From: Tropicibacter alexandrii
Lineage (GTDB): Bacteria > Pseudomonadota > Alphaproteobacteria > Rhodobacterales > Rhodobacteraceae
Direction of reading: 5' to 3'
Assembly (NCBI RefSeq): GCF_003667315.2
Contig: NZ_RCTZ02000004.1
Span: 124,001 to 188,000 of the forward strand
Length of the DNA stretch: 64,000 nucleotides
The translations under genes and the position numbers were made by a program. The number at the start of each line of letters is the position of its first letter. Position 1 is the stretch's first letter. Positions 45,204 through 53,116 of this stretch are shown in pieces. The notes beneath the pieces were generated by a model. It was not told the origin of the DNA. It was given only the letters and a program-made list of their open reading frames with translations, and did no database searches.

Positions 45204-46145
45204 TCAGTCCAACAGCGCCCGCGCGGTGGCCTCGTCGGTGATCAGGCCGGACAGGCGTCCGCTGCGCAACAGCGCGCGAATGGCCGTGACCTTGCCCGGC
45301 CCGCCTGCCAGCGCAAAGATCCGGTGATCGGTGCCATTGCCAAAGGACACGGCCAAGGTGCGCGAGGTCAGCGTGGTTTCCAGCGCCTGCCCCTCCGCGT
45401 CGAAGAAATGCCCCAGCATCTCGCCCACCGCCCCGGCGGCGCGGATCTGCTCGATCTCGGCCCGCTCGATCATGCCAGAGGTCACAAGCTGCGTGTCCGG
45501 CTCGACCGTGCCGATGCCGACGATCTTCAGCGGCGCGGTTTCGGCCATGTCAAAGACCTCGCGCACGCCATTCTGGGACAGCAGCACGGCGCGGTCCTCG
45601 GTCGTGTTGGCGAAAAAGGGGACGGGCATGACATAGGCCTGCGCCCCGGTCTTTTCGGCGATCAGGTGCATCACGTCATGCGGGTTGGCCGAAAAGTTCC
45701 GCGTCAGCCCCCCCAGCAGCGAGACGAAGCGCAACCCCTCGGTGTGCATATGCGGCAGCTGCCGCACCGCCCCGGCCAGCGTGCGCCCGTGGCCGATGCC
45801 GATAGTTGCCGCCTCGCCCGCCTCCAGCCATCGCCGCAGCCAGTTCGCCCCGGCCAGCGACAGGGTGCGGATCGGCAGGCCATCCTCGCCCAGATCGGGG
45901 GCGACCTCGCAACTGTCCAGCCCGTAGCGGTCGCAAATGGCGGCTTCCAGCTCGATGCATTCGACGATCTCGCCGTCGATGCTGACTTTGACGGCCCCTT
46001 CGGCGACGGCGCGGGCGATCAGGCGGTGGGCCTTGACCGACGGCACGCCCAGCTTCTTCGCCACCTTGGCTTGGGTCATGCCGCCGACATAGTGCAGCCA
46101 GGCCGCGCGAATGGACAGGCTGTGATCGGTATCCGCCTTTGCCAT
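45204..46145 (-). CDS. eryD: Erythritol regulator EryD (SorC family)
   Basis: A SorC/DeoR-subgroup regulator of 313 residues. The N-terminal helix-turn-helix is MTQAKVAKKLGVPSVKAHRLI. The sugar-binding domain has IGIGHGRTLAGAVRQLP and SLLGGLTRNF, with AGGPGKVTAIRALLRSGRLS near the end. In Brucella EryD represses the ery genes until erythritol is present. I prefer ATG 46145, which is well spaced from GGAGG; ATG 46151 is too close to it. Here it is the last gene behind ribH2 and the alcohol dehydrogenase gene, not directly after eryC. Confidence 0.88.
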   Translation of the reverse strand: MAKADTDHSLSIRAAWLHYVGGMTQAKVAKKLGVPSVKAHRLIARAVAEGAVKVSIDGEIVECIELEAAICDRYGLDSCEVAPDLGEDGLPIRTLSLAGANWLRRWLEAGEAATIGIGHGRTLAGAVRQLPHMHTEGLRFVSLLGGLTRNFSANPHDVMHLIAEKTGAQAYVMPVPFFANTTEDRAVLLSQNGVREVFDMAETAPLKIVGIGTVEPDTQLVTSGMIERAEIEQIRAAGAVGEMLGHFFDAEGQALETTLTSRTLAVSFGNGTDHRIFALAGGPGKVTAIRALLRSGRLSGLITDEATARALLD

Positions 46146-46193
46146 GGTCATTCCCTCCGAAAGCGGGTTCTGGCCCGTCTGGTTTCTTGGCCC

Positions 46194-47312
46194 TTACTGG
46201 GCGTCTCGCATGATCTGTCGCAGATCGTCGGGCGTCAACGGCACGGGGTTGGCCTTCATCGACGAGGACGTTGCGGCCATTTCTGCTGCCTCGTTCCGAT
46301 GCTGTTCGGTGATGCCTTGGGCGGTCAGGCCGGGCAATCCGGCCGCGCGGGACCAGTCGTGCAAGGGCGTGTCCCCGAGCGCGTCGGTAATCCATTGGTC
46401 GATGCGTCCGATGCGGTCGGGATCGGCCCCGCGCGCGGCGTTCATCGCCAGCCCATGCGGCAGCAGCGCGCCGCAGATCGCGCCATGATTGGCACCTGAC
46501 AGCCCGCCCAAAGGCCCGGCCAGCCCGTGGATCACGCCCAGCCCGGCATTGGCCAAGGCAATGCCGCCGCACAGGCTGACCCATGCCATCGAGTCGCGCG
46601 CGTCCGGGTCTTCGCCCGCCATCAGGGTGCGCAGGGCTTTCAGGCCGCGCGGAATGGCATCGGCGCAAAGCGCATCGGTCAGGGGGTTGGCGCGGGTGCA
46701 CAGGTACGGCTCGATCACCTGCGTGATCGCGTCGAGGCCAGAGGCCAGCGTCACGGCGCGCGGGCAGTGATCGGTCAAAGACGGGTCGATGATGGCAAGA
46801 TGCGGCAGCATCCGGTTGTCGCGGAGCGAGACCTTGCGTTGCGCCTCGGGGACGGAGATGACCGCGTTTTTGGTAACCTCGGCACCGGTCCCGGCGGTGC
46901 TGGGCAGGGCCACGAATTTCAAGGGCGGCACGTCGAGGGGCAGGCCTTTGCCCACCACCTCCAGATGGTCCATCATCGGGCGATGGGCGGGGGTCAGGGC
47001 GGCGATGGCCTTGCCCGCGTCGATCGCCGCGCCCCCGCCAAGCGCCACCACGACCTGCGCGCCGGCGTCACGGGCGAGCGCGACACCGGCGCTGATCTGG
47101 GCGATGTCGGGCTCGCCATCGGTGGGATTGACCGTGACGGTCGCGCCCTCGGCGGTCAGGGCCGCGTGCAGCCAGTCGGCGCGGGACGTGTTCGCCCCCG
47201 TCACCAGCAGGATGCGTTTGCCCATGGCGAGGATGTCGGGAACCGCCCGCGCGGCCTCTCCCCGGCCGAAACGGATGGTCTGGGCGGTGGCAAAGGCGAA
47301 CGCGGGCGTCAT
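46194..47312 (-). CDS. Iron-containing alcohol dehydrogenase
   Basis: A 372-residue group III dehydrogenase. The NAD-binding GGGAAIDAGKAIAAL is near residue 95, and PSTAGTGAEVTKNAV follows. The metal ligands are the aspartate in SGLDAITQVIE and the histidines in GVIHGLAGPLGG and GANHGAI. It lies 3 bases downstream of ribH2 and 48 bases upstream of eryD, all leftward, so it is probably in the FMN-riboswitch transcript. A substrate among C4 polyols or aldehydes would suit the surroundings, but nothing in the sequence proves it. Confidence 0.87.
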   Translation of the reverse strand: MTPAFAFATAQTIRFGRGEAARAVPDILAMGKRILLVTGANTSRADWLHAALTAEGATVTVNPTDGEPDIAQISAGVALARDAGAQVVVALGGGAAIDAGKAIAALTPAHRPMMDHLEVVGKGLPLDVPPLKFVALPSTAGTGAEVTKNAVISVPEAQRKVSLRDNRMLPHLAIIDPSLTDHCPRAVTLASGLDAITQVIEPYLCTRANPLTDALCADAIPRGLKALRTLMAGEDPDARDSMAWVSLCGGIALANAGLGVIHGLAGPLGGLSGANHGAICGALLPHGLAMNAARGADPDRIGRIDQWITDALGDTPLHDWSRAAGLPGLTAQGITEQHRNEAAEMAATSSSMKANPVPLTPDDLRQIMRDAQ

Positions 47313-47315
47313 GGA

Positions 47316-47753
47316 TCAGACCTCGATCTTGGCGACCATCAGCACCGCGTCGGCGGCCTCGGCCCCCTTCTTGACGAAGTGGTCGCGGTAGAAGGTGATG
47401 TGCTCTTCGGTCGGCTGGAAGTGGTGCGGCGTGAGCGAGACGGAATAGGTCGGCACGCCGGTCTCCATCTGCGCCTGCATCAGGCCGTCGACGACGGCGG
47501 AGGCCACGAAATCATGGCGGTAGATGCCACCGTCGACGACCAGCGCGCAGCAGACCACCGCGTCATACTTGCCGGATGCGCCCAGCTTTTTCGCCAGCAG
47601 GGGCATCTCGAACGCGCCGGGCACGTCGATGGCGGTGATCTGGTGGGGTGTCCCGCTTTCTTTCATGCGGGTTTCGAAGCCGGTCAAAGCCTGATCGACG
47701 ATCTCGGCATGCCAGCGGGCCTTGATGAAGGCGATGTTCAGTGTTTCGGTCAT
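47316..47753 (-). CDS. ribH2: 6,7-dimethyl-8-ribityllumazine synthase, RibH2 type
   Basis: Condenses 3,4-dihydroxy-2-butanone 4-phosphate with the ribitylamino-pyrimidine, the next-to-last step of riboflavin synthesis. At 145 residues with FIKARWHAEIVDQAL, VPGAFEMPLLAKKL and GGIYRHDFVASAVVDGLMQ it matches type II lumazine synthase of Brucella and rhizobia, not the usual type I. In Brucella ribH2 also adjoins the erythritol genes. It is preceded by a complete FMN riboswitch, so expression should rise when FMN is scarce. AAAGGATGG is its ribosome-binding site. Confidence 0.93.
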   Translation of the reverse strand: MTETLNIAFIKARWHAEIVDQALTGFETRMKESGTPHQITAIDVPGAFEMPLLAKKLGASGKYDAVVCCALVVDGGIYRHDFVASAVVDGLMQAQMETGVPTYSVSLTPHHFQPTEEHITFYRDHFVKKGAEAADAVLMVAKIEV

Positions 47754-47793
47754 GGAACCATCCTTTGCGTTTGCTCAAGTGGTCCCAAGGCGC

Positions 47794-47824
47794 AGCCCAA
47801 CCGACGCGCTTGCGCACGTTGGCT
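47794..47824 (-). promoter_or_regulatory. Expression-platform hairpin between FMN aptamer and ribH2
   Basis: On the minus strand AGCCAAC pairs with GTTGGGCT (one bulge), with an inner GCGC-aa-GCGC stem. It immediately follows the aptamer. No T run follows, which favours control of translation or Rho-dependent termination over intrinsic termination. Confidence 0.55.
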
Positions 47825-47825
47825 G

Positions 47826-47946
47826 GTTCTCTTCCATCCGGACTTTAACCGTCGGCCCCGGAATTTCACCGGATCTGCTGACCCTGCCGAAACAGGCGCT
47901 CGCGGGCTATCACCGTCGGTGGGGAATTTCACCCCGCCCTGAGAAC
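47826..47946 (-). promoter_or_regulatory. FMN riboswitch (RFN element)
   Basis: Reads leftward. The closing stem is GTTCTC (47941-47946) with GAGAAC (47826-47831). Between them the conserved RFN blocks appear in order: GGGGTGAAATTCCCCACCG, CGGTGATAGCCCGCGAGC, CAGATCCGGTGAAATTCCGG, GGCCGACGGTTAAAGTCC and GGATGGAAGAGAAC. This is a textbook aptamer that binds flavin mononucleotide. It sits upstream of ribH2, with the alcohol dehydrogenase and eryD genes following on the same strand. Confidence 0.97.
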
Positions 47947-48020
47947 GTCGCAAGATGTGACCTGCAACGCCTCGAATGGCAAGCGGGTTTGCGACAGGTT
48001 TCGGCAATGCGCGACCCCGT

Positions 48021-48082
48021 CCCGGGCTTGACCCGGGACCTCCACCTTGGCTCCGGCCCAGAGGCCCCGGGTCAAGCCCGGG
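48021..48082. repeat. REP-like pair of CCCGGGCTTGACCCGGG palindromes
   Basis: CCCGGGCTTGACCCGGG (48021-48037) and its exact reverse complement (48066-48082) form a 17-base inverted repeat, each arm itself imperfectly palindromic. It lies in the gap between the eryC stop and the FMN aptamer. This word (CCCGGGTCAAGCCCGGG) is a familiar dispersed repeat in alphaproteobacteria. It may end the eryABC transcript. Confidence 0.75.
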
Positions 48083-48098
48083 GCGCGCGGCGCAGACC

Positions 48099-49031
48099 TC
48101 ACACATTCAGGTCTTCCGCGCCGCTGTCGATATGCGGCGCCCAGAAGGCGATGCTTTCGGCGATTTGCGGGATCACCTGCCGGTCGTTCGGTTCGCGCTC
48201 CTTGAAGGAGAGTTCGAGGCAGATCTCGTTGTCCTTAGCCCCGCCCTCGGCCAGCGCCGTCAACAAGGGTTGCGGCTGGATCGCGCCCTTGGCGTTGAAC
48301 TCGGCGGTAAAGGGGCGGTGGCCGGATTTGTCCATCATCGACTGCTTGATGTGGATGATGGGCGAGACCTTGGGCACCGCACGCGCCCAGGCATAGGGAT
48401 CGGTGTCGTCGGGGTTGGGGCTGGTGACGTCACCGTGGTCGATATCGGCCATCATCCACATCGGCACGGCCATGTTGGCCGCGGTCAGGCGGTCTTGCAG
48501 CTTGAGGCATTCGGCGATGGTTTCGCCAAACTCGCGGCCCACGGACATCGGCTCCCAATAGACATAGTCCAGGCCGGCGCGTTGCGCGTGCTCGGCCACC
48601 TCGGCCCAGCAGTCGATGGCGATCTGGATCAGCTCTTCGCGGCGTTGCGCGTCGTCGTAATCGCGATAGGTGAAGATCGCGAACTGCGTGCCGACCGACC
48701 GACCGCCAAGATCGCCGATGATGTCGGCGAAGGTCTTGAACCAATCGACGTAGTAGCGCCGCACGTCGCGGTCCGGGTGGCCAAAGTGGTTCAGCCGCCC
48801 GTAAGGCCCGGTCATGCCAGAGGTCACGCGCACGCCCGTCCGCTGGCAGGCGCGGTCCATTTCCCGCGTGAGGCGGCGGATCACCGGCGCAGGCCAGCTT
48901 GGGTTGATGAACTCATGCGTCAGTTGCAGGTCGCGGATGCGCAGATCGCGCGCCGTCGTTTCGATCAGGTCGGACGGTTCGGCAAAGCGGTTGACCAGCG
49001 GGTTGGTGTTCAGGCTCAGCGTCAGGGGCAT
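48099..49031 (-). CDS. eryC: Tetrulose-4-phosphate racemase EryC (sugar isomerase/epimerase family)
   Basis: A 310-residue TIM-barrel protein of the xylose-isomerase-like family. Visible pieces are LSLNTNPLVNRFAEP at the start, the metal-site glutamate in DYVYWEPMSVGRE, MMADIDHGD and IIHIKQS, and a late glutamate in ICLELSFKERE. In Brucella EryC interconverts the L- and D-forms of 3-tetrulose 4-phosphate. Context directly after eryB on the same strand (adjacent stop and start) makes the assignment strong. ATG 49031. Confidence 0.9.
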   Translation of the reverse strand: MPLTLSLNTNPLVNRFAEPSDLIETTARDLRIRDLQLTHEFINPSWPAPVIRRLTREMDRACQRTGVRVTSGMTGPYGRLNHFGHPDRDVRRYYVDWFKTFADIIGDLGGRSVGTQFAIFTYRDYDDAQRREELIQIAIDCWAEVAEHAQRAGLDYVYWEPMSVGREFGETIAECLKLQDRLTAANMAVPMWMMADIDHGDVTSPNPDDTDPYAWARAVPKVSPIIHIKQSMMDKSGHRPFTAEFNAKGAIQPQPLLTALAEGGAKDNEICLELSFKEREPNDRQVIPQIAESIAFWAPHIDSGAEDLNV

Positions 49032-50540
49032 TTACGCGGCCTCCGCAAAGGCGTCGAACCATTGGGTGAAGGCCTGTTGTTCGGCCTCGGTCAGGTGCAG
49101 GCGATGTTTCGTCCGCCGCCACAGGATATCCTCGGCGGTCTGCGCCCATTCGTGTTTGACCAGATAGGCCACCTCGGCCTCGTAGAGCTGCCCGCCGAAG
49201 TGACGCCCCAAACCGTCGAGCGAGGTCGCCTCGCCAACGATCTGCGCGATCCGCGTGCCGTAGAGCCGCCCGTAATGCTGGCGCAGGGCGCGGGGCATCC
49301 ACGGGTAGTCGCGCTTCATCGTGTTGCGGAAGGCCTCGTAATCCGCGTCTGCCATGTCGCCACCGGGCAGGGGGGCGGTTTCCGTCCAGTCGCCGCGCAT
49401 CTGCGGGAAGATGTGCGCGATCTTGTGCAGGCCACGCTCTGCCAACTCGCGGAAGGTGGTGATCTTGCCGCCGAAGATGTTCAGCAAGGGCGCGCCGCCG
49501 GTCTCATCAAGGTCGAAGACATAGTCGCGCGTCACCGCCGAGGGGTTGCCCTGCCCGTCGTCGAACAAAGGCCGCACGCCGGAAAAGCTGGTGACGACAT
49601 CGGCGCGGGTCAGCTCCTCTTTGAAATAGCGGTTCACGGCGTCCAGCAGGTACTGGATTTCGCCCTCGTCCGCCGTCACATCCTCGGCCCGGCCATCATA
49701 GGCGATGTCGGTGGTGCCGATCAGCGCCTTGTCCCGCTCATAGGGGTTGATGAAGATCACCCGTTTGTCGTGGTTCTGCACCAGATAGGCTTGTTCGCCC
49801 TTCCAGAACTTCGGGACGATGATGTGGCTGCCCTTGACCAGACGCACGCTACGGGCAGAGTTCGATCCGGCCACGCGGGTCAGCACATCGGTCACCCAAG
49901 GGCCCGCGGCATTGACCAGCAGCTTGGCCTGAAACTCCTGCGTCTCGCCGGTCAGCGTGTTGGTCGTCGTCACGCGCCACGCGCCGTTTTCACGGCGGGC
50001 GCTGGTGCAGGGCGACCGGGTCAGCACGACCGCGCCGCGTTCGGCGGCATCGACGGCGTTTAGAATGACCAGACGGGCGTCATCGACCCAGCAATCGGAA
50101 TATTCAAACCCGCGCGTGTACTGATCCTTGATCGGCGCGCCCTCGGGATCGCGGGTCAGGTTCAGGGTGCGCGTGCCGGGCAGTTTCTTGCGCCCGCCCA
50201 GATGGTCATACAGGAACAGCCCTAGACGGACGAGCCAAGCGGGCCGGTCCTGCGGACTGTGCGGCAGGACAAAGCGCATCGGCCAGATGATGTGCGGCGC
50301 GGCGTTCATCAGGACTTCGCGTTCGATCAGCGCCTCGCGCACCAGCCGGAATTCGTAATATTCGAGATAGCGCAAGCCGCCATGCACCAGCTTGCCCGAC
50401 CGGGACGAGGTGCCCTCGGCCAGATCGTCCTTTTCGCACAGGACCACGGACAGGCCTCGCCCGGCGGCGTCGCGTGCGATGCCCGCGCCGTTGATGCCGC
50501 CGCCGATCACGAAGAGGTCGACCTTGGGGATATCCGTCAT
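49032..50540 (-). CDS. eryB: Erythritol-4-phosphate dehydrogenase EryB (GlpD-like flavoprotein)
   Basis: A 502-residue FAD-dependent dehydrogenase related to aerobic glycerol-3-phosphate dehydrogenase. FAD loop VIGGGINGAGIARDAAGRG (residues 9-27) is followed by SSRSGKLVHGGLRYLE, typical of the GlpD family, and a C-terminal helical domain. In the ery pathway it oxidises erythritol phosphate to a tetrulose phosphate, probably passing electrons to quinone at the membrane. It lies 3 bases from eryA. A true GlpD is possible by sequence alone, but the operon decides in favour of EryB. Confidence 0.92.
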   Translation of the reverse strand: MTDIPKVDLFVIGGGINGAGIARDAAGRGLSVVLCEKDDLAEGTSSRSGKLVHGGLRYLEYYEFRLVREALIEREVLMNAAPHIIWPMRFVLPHSPQDRPAWLVRLGLFLYDHLGGRKKLPGTRTLNLTRDPEGAPIKDQYTRGFEYSDCWVDDARLVILNAVDAAERGAVVLTRSPCTSARRENGAWRVTTTNTLTGETQEFQAKLLVNAAGPWVTDVLTRVAGSNSARSVRLVKGSHIIVPKFWKGEQAYLVQNHDKRVIFINPYERDKALIGTTDIAYDGRAEDVTADEGEIQYLLDAVNRYFKEELTRADVVTSFSGVRPLFDDGQGNPSAVTRDYVFDLDETGGAPLLNIFGGKITTFRELAERGLHKIAHIFPQMRGDWTETAPLPGGDMADADYEAFRNTMKRDYPWMPRALRQHYGRLYGTRIAQIVGEATSLDGLGRHFGGQLYEAEVAYLVKHEWAQTAEDILWRRTKHRLHLTEAEQQAFTQWFDAFAEAA

Positions 50541-50543
50541 TGC

Positions 50544-52103
50544 TCAGGCTCCTTTTGCGGCGCGCAGGGTGGCCCAAGTGGGGGCCAGCGCCTGCCGCGC
50601 ATCGCGATATGCGGTGAAGAGATCGTCATAGGTGGGGACAAGGCCCGGATCGGGCGATTCGGCCTGCCCCAGAAGGGGGGTGGTCCACTCCGCGATGCAG
50701 GCGTCCATATCGGGATAAGCGCCAATGGCGACGGCGGCCATCATGGCGCACCCGGCGGCACCGGCTTCTTCGCGGGCGCTGACGCGCACGGGGGTGTTCA
50801 GCGCGGCGGCCAAGACACGGCGCAGCGCAGGGGAACGGGCCGCGCCGCCGGTCAGGCGCAGTTCGTTGGGCATGTCGCCCATCGCGGCATAGCAATCGCG
50901 GGCGGCCATCCCCAGCCCCTCGATCACGGCGCGCAGGATATCGGCAAAGCGGTGGGTGCTGTTCAGCCCGATCAGGCTGGCGCGGGCATCGGCGCGCACG
51001 AAGGGGCCGCGCTCACCCGCTTCGGATATATAGGGGTGATAGACCAGCGCGCCGGGTTTCGACTGCGCCATCCATTGGTCGATGCGGGCGACCATGTCGG
51101 CATGGCTGGGCCTGTGGCCGAACTCGGCCACCAGATCGGCGGCCATGTCCAGCGCCCAGTCGATGTTCAGCGTCGCGGCCATGTTGGTCTGGACCTGCGT
51201 CACCAGATCGGGGACGGGCAGACAGATGACATATCCGGTGCCCTCGGCGTTCAGATGCACATCGGTGGCGCGCACCGCGCGCATATGCACGCCGGTCGAG
51301 CCGATGGTGGAACAGGCGGCCCCCGCGTCGCCGGTATGCACGCCCGCGCCCAAAGCGGTCATGACCATGTCGACATAGCCGAGGCTGACGGGTGTCCCGG
51401 CCAGCAGGCCGGTTTGTGCGGCGGCGTCGGGTGTCAGCGGGTGCGTGACCTGTGTGCCCTCCAGGATCGGCGGCAGCAGGGAGCGACGATGGGACAGGCC
51501 CAGCGCCTCGATCACCGTGTCGGAGTAATCCCGATTGCGGAAATCGCCAAAGGTAAAGGACGCCTCCGAGGGGTCGGTGGCACGCACTCCCGTCAGGTTC
51601 AGGTAGAGCCAGTCCTTGCAATGCAAGGCCACCTCGGCCCGGTCGAGCAGGTCCGGGACATGCGCCTCCATATGCGCCATCTGGCTGCCCATCTGGCACG
51701 TGTTCAGCCCGGTGCCCGTCGCCTCGAACCGGGCGCGGTTCATCGGGCCATCGGCCAGCCGTTGCACCGTCGGCGCGGCGCGCGCATCCAGCCACAGCCA
51801 CGCGTCGGAGGCGGGACGGTTTCCCGCGCCGACCAGCCATGTGCCGTCGCCTTGCCCGGTCACCGCGACGGCGGCACAGCGCGCGGCCAGCCCGTCGATA
51901 CGGTCCCCCAAGCCGCGCAGCGCCTCGGCGCAATCGGCCCATGTGCGGTCAAGCGATTGTGTCGCCGACCCGTCCGCGCCCATGGTATAGGCGTTGCGAA
52001 CGGCGGACGTCCCCAGCTGCGTGCCGCGCAGGTCAAAGGCCACGGCCTTGATCACCGACGTGCCGGCATCGATGCCGATGATGATGTCGCGTTGTGCGTT
52101 CAC
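50544..52103 (-). CDS. eryA: Erythritol kinase EryA (FGGY family)
   Basis: A 519-residue carbohydrate kinase that phosphorylates erythritol on entry. The ATP/phosphate motif IIIGIDAGTSVIKAVAFD is at the N-terminus; KDWLYLNLTG, a GSTGVHMRAV segment and TGGAARSPALRRVLAAAL near residue 410 fit FGGY kinases. The start is GTG 52103, with a perfect GGAGG five bases upstream; the frame is open further but without family residues. It is the first gene of the eryABC operon, divergent from the importer operon across a 365-base regulatory region. Confidence 0.92.
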   Translation of the reverse strand: MNAQRDIIIGIDAGTSVIKAVAFDLRGTQLGTSAVRNAYTMGADGSATQSLDRTWADCAEALRGLGDRIDGLAARCAAVAVTGQGDGTWLVGAGNRPASDAWLWLDARAAPTVQRLADGPMNRARFEATGTGLNTCQMGSQMAHMEAHVPDLLDRAEVALHCKDWLYLNLTGVRATDPSEASFTFGDFRNRDYSDTVIEALGLSHRRSLLPPILEGTQVTHPLTPDAAAQTGLLAGTPVSLGYVDMVMTALGAGVHTGDAGAACSTIGSTGVHMRAVRATDVHLNAEGTGYVICLPVPDLVTQVQTNMAATLNIDWALDMAADLVAEFGHRPSHADMVARIDQWMAQSKPGALVYHPYISEAGERGPFVRADARASLIGLNSTHRFADILRAVIEGLGMAARDCYAAMGDMPNELRLTGGAARSPALRRVLAAALNTPVRVSAREEAGAAGCAMMAAVAIGAYPDMDACIAEWTTPLLGQAESPDPGLVPTYDDLFTAYRDARQALAPTWATLRAAKGA

Positions 52104-52468
52104 GCGGTCCTCCCTCTGGGTTCCTGTGTCAGTCGCGCCTCTTATCTTCTTGAAATAAAGCGGCTTTCCAAGGGCTGCATCTTTGCAGCATGCGCGATCC
52201 GAAACACGGGACCCATTCAATCCCTCGCCAGAGGTGTAGCACAAAATTTTTCAGTGTGTGAATTTTTTTGCAGACAGTGAGAAATTTTTCACCTATGGTC
52301 CGGCCAACACGTCGCACATTTGGGCGGCTGAAACGCGGTTTCGACAGGCCCGATCGGGAGAATCGGCACGGGACCAAAACGGGAGGAGCAGCGCGCCACG
52401 GCTTGGCGCGGATGGGTTTCCCGCATCTGAGACATGGGTCCAACGGGCCCGCGAGAGGGGAAAGACCG
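52104..52468. promoter_or_regulatory. Divergent control region of the erythritol operons with candidate operators
   Basis: Holds both promoters and no gene. The AT-rich core (52241-52292) has two related inverted repeats: TTCAGTGTGTGAA (52250-52262) and GTGAGAAATTTTTCAC (52277-52292, near-perfect palindrome), each flanked by A/T runs. Their shared GTGA/TCAC half-sites and central position make them the best candidates for EryD binding. The remaining 170 bases towards the importer operon are GC-rich and probably untranslated leader. Confidence 0.6.
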
Positions 52469-53116
52469 ATGGCCATGACCGACGCCCGCACATCGAAGAA
52501 GCCCGGCAAAAGCCGCGCGGGTCTGTATGCCGCCGGGGTCGCGCTGCTGGTGTTGGCCGGGATCGTCGTGGATACGACCGTGGTCGTGATCGGGTCCGAA
52601 CAGGACGCGCGGCAGCAGGCCTTTGACCCGGATCGCTATGGCGCGGCGGAATTCCCGCGCATCCGCGACACTGTGATGGAGCGCGCCCCCGATGCCGTGA
52701 CGCTGGCGCAGGCGCTGGCCGCGGACAAGAAGGGCGCGGTTGCCGACTATGCGACGGCGGGCACCTTTCCGGTCTTTCCGGTGACCGTCACCGGCGTCGT
52801 CGGCGACGGCAAATCCGGCATCTATGACGTGCAGGTGGACGGGCTGGAGGGCGTGAAGGTCCGCGTTCAGACCGGCCCCGCGATCAACGGGACCGAGCTG
52901 CGCGACATTCCCGGCGATATCGCCTTTGGCCAGTTCAAGAACCAGATCGAGTATCAGGACGCGGGCGCAGGCATCAACCGCGCCATGTCCGCCGAGGCTC
53001 TGGCCGGGCTGGACCGCGACGCGCTGCCCGGCAAGACGATCACCGTCACCGGCGCATTCACCATGATCAACCCCAAGAACTGGCTGATTACCCCGGTTGC
53101 GCTGGAGGTGCAGTGA
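52469..53116 (+). CDS. DUF2291 family protein of the erythritol importer operon
   Basis: A 215-residue protein with one N-terminal membrane helix (about residues 18-42: LYAAGVALLVLAGIVVDTTVV) and a periplasmic beta-rich domain. The DUF2291 pattern is seen in RYGAAEFPRIRDTVMERAPD, GIYDVQVDGLEG and the late KNQIEYQDAGAGINRAM. Such proteins accompany sugar ABC importers and are sometimes called predicted periplasmic lipoproteins; their function is unknown. It is the first gene of the importer operon, with GGGGAAAG before the ATG; its stop overlaps the eryE start. Confidence 0.8.
   Translation: MAMTDARTSKKPGKSRAGLYAAGVALLVLAGIVVDTTVVVIGSEQDARQQAFDPDRYGAAEFPRIRDTVMERAPDAVTLAQALAADKKGAVADYATAGTFPVFPVTVTGVVGDGKSGIYDVQVDGLEGVKVRVQTGPAINGTELRDIPGDIAFGQFKNQIEYQDAGAGINRAMSAEALAGLDRDALPGKTITVTGAFTMINPKNWLITPVALEVQ

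Noticed and set aside
49032-50540. Housekeeping glycerol-3-phosphate dehydrogenase GlpD
   Set aside because: The sequence alone would allow it, but it is sandwiched between eryA and eryC with no glycerol genes, so EryB is the better call.
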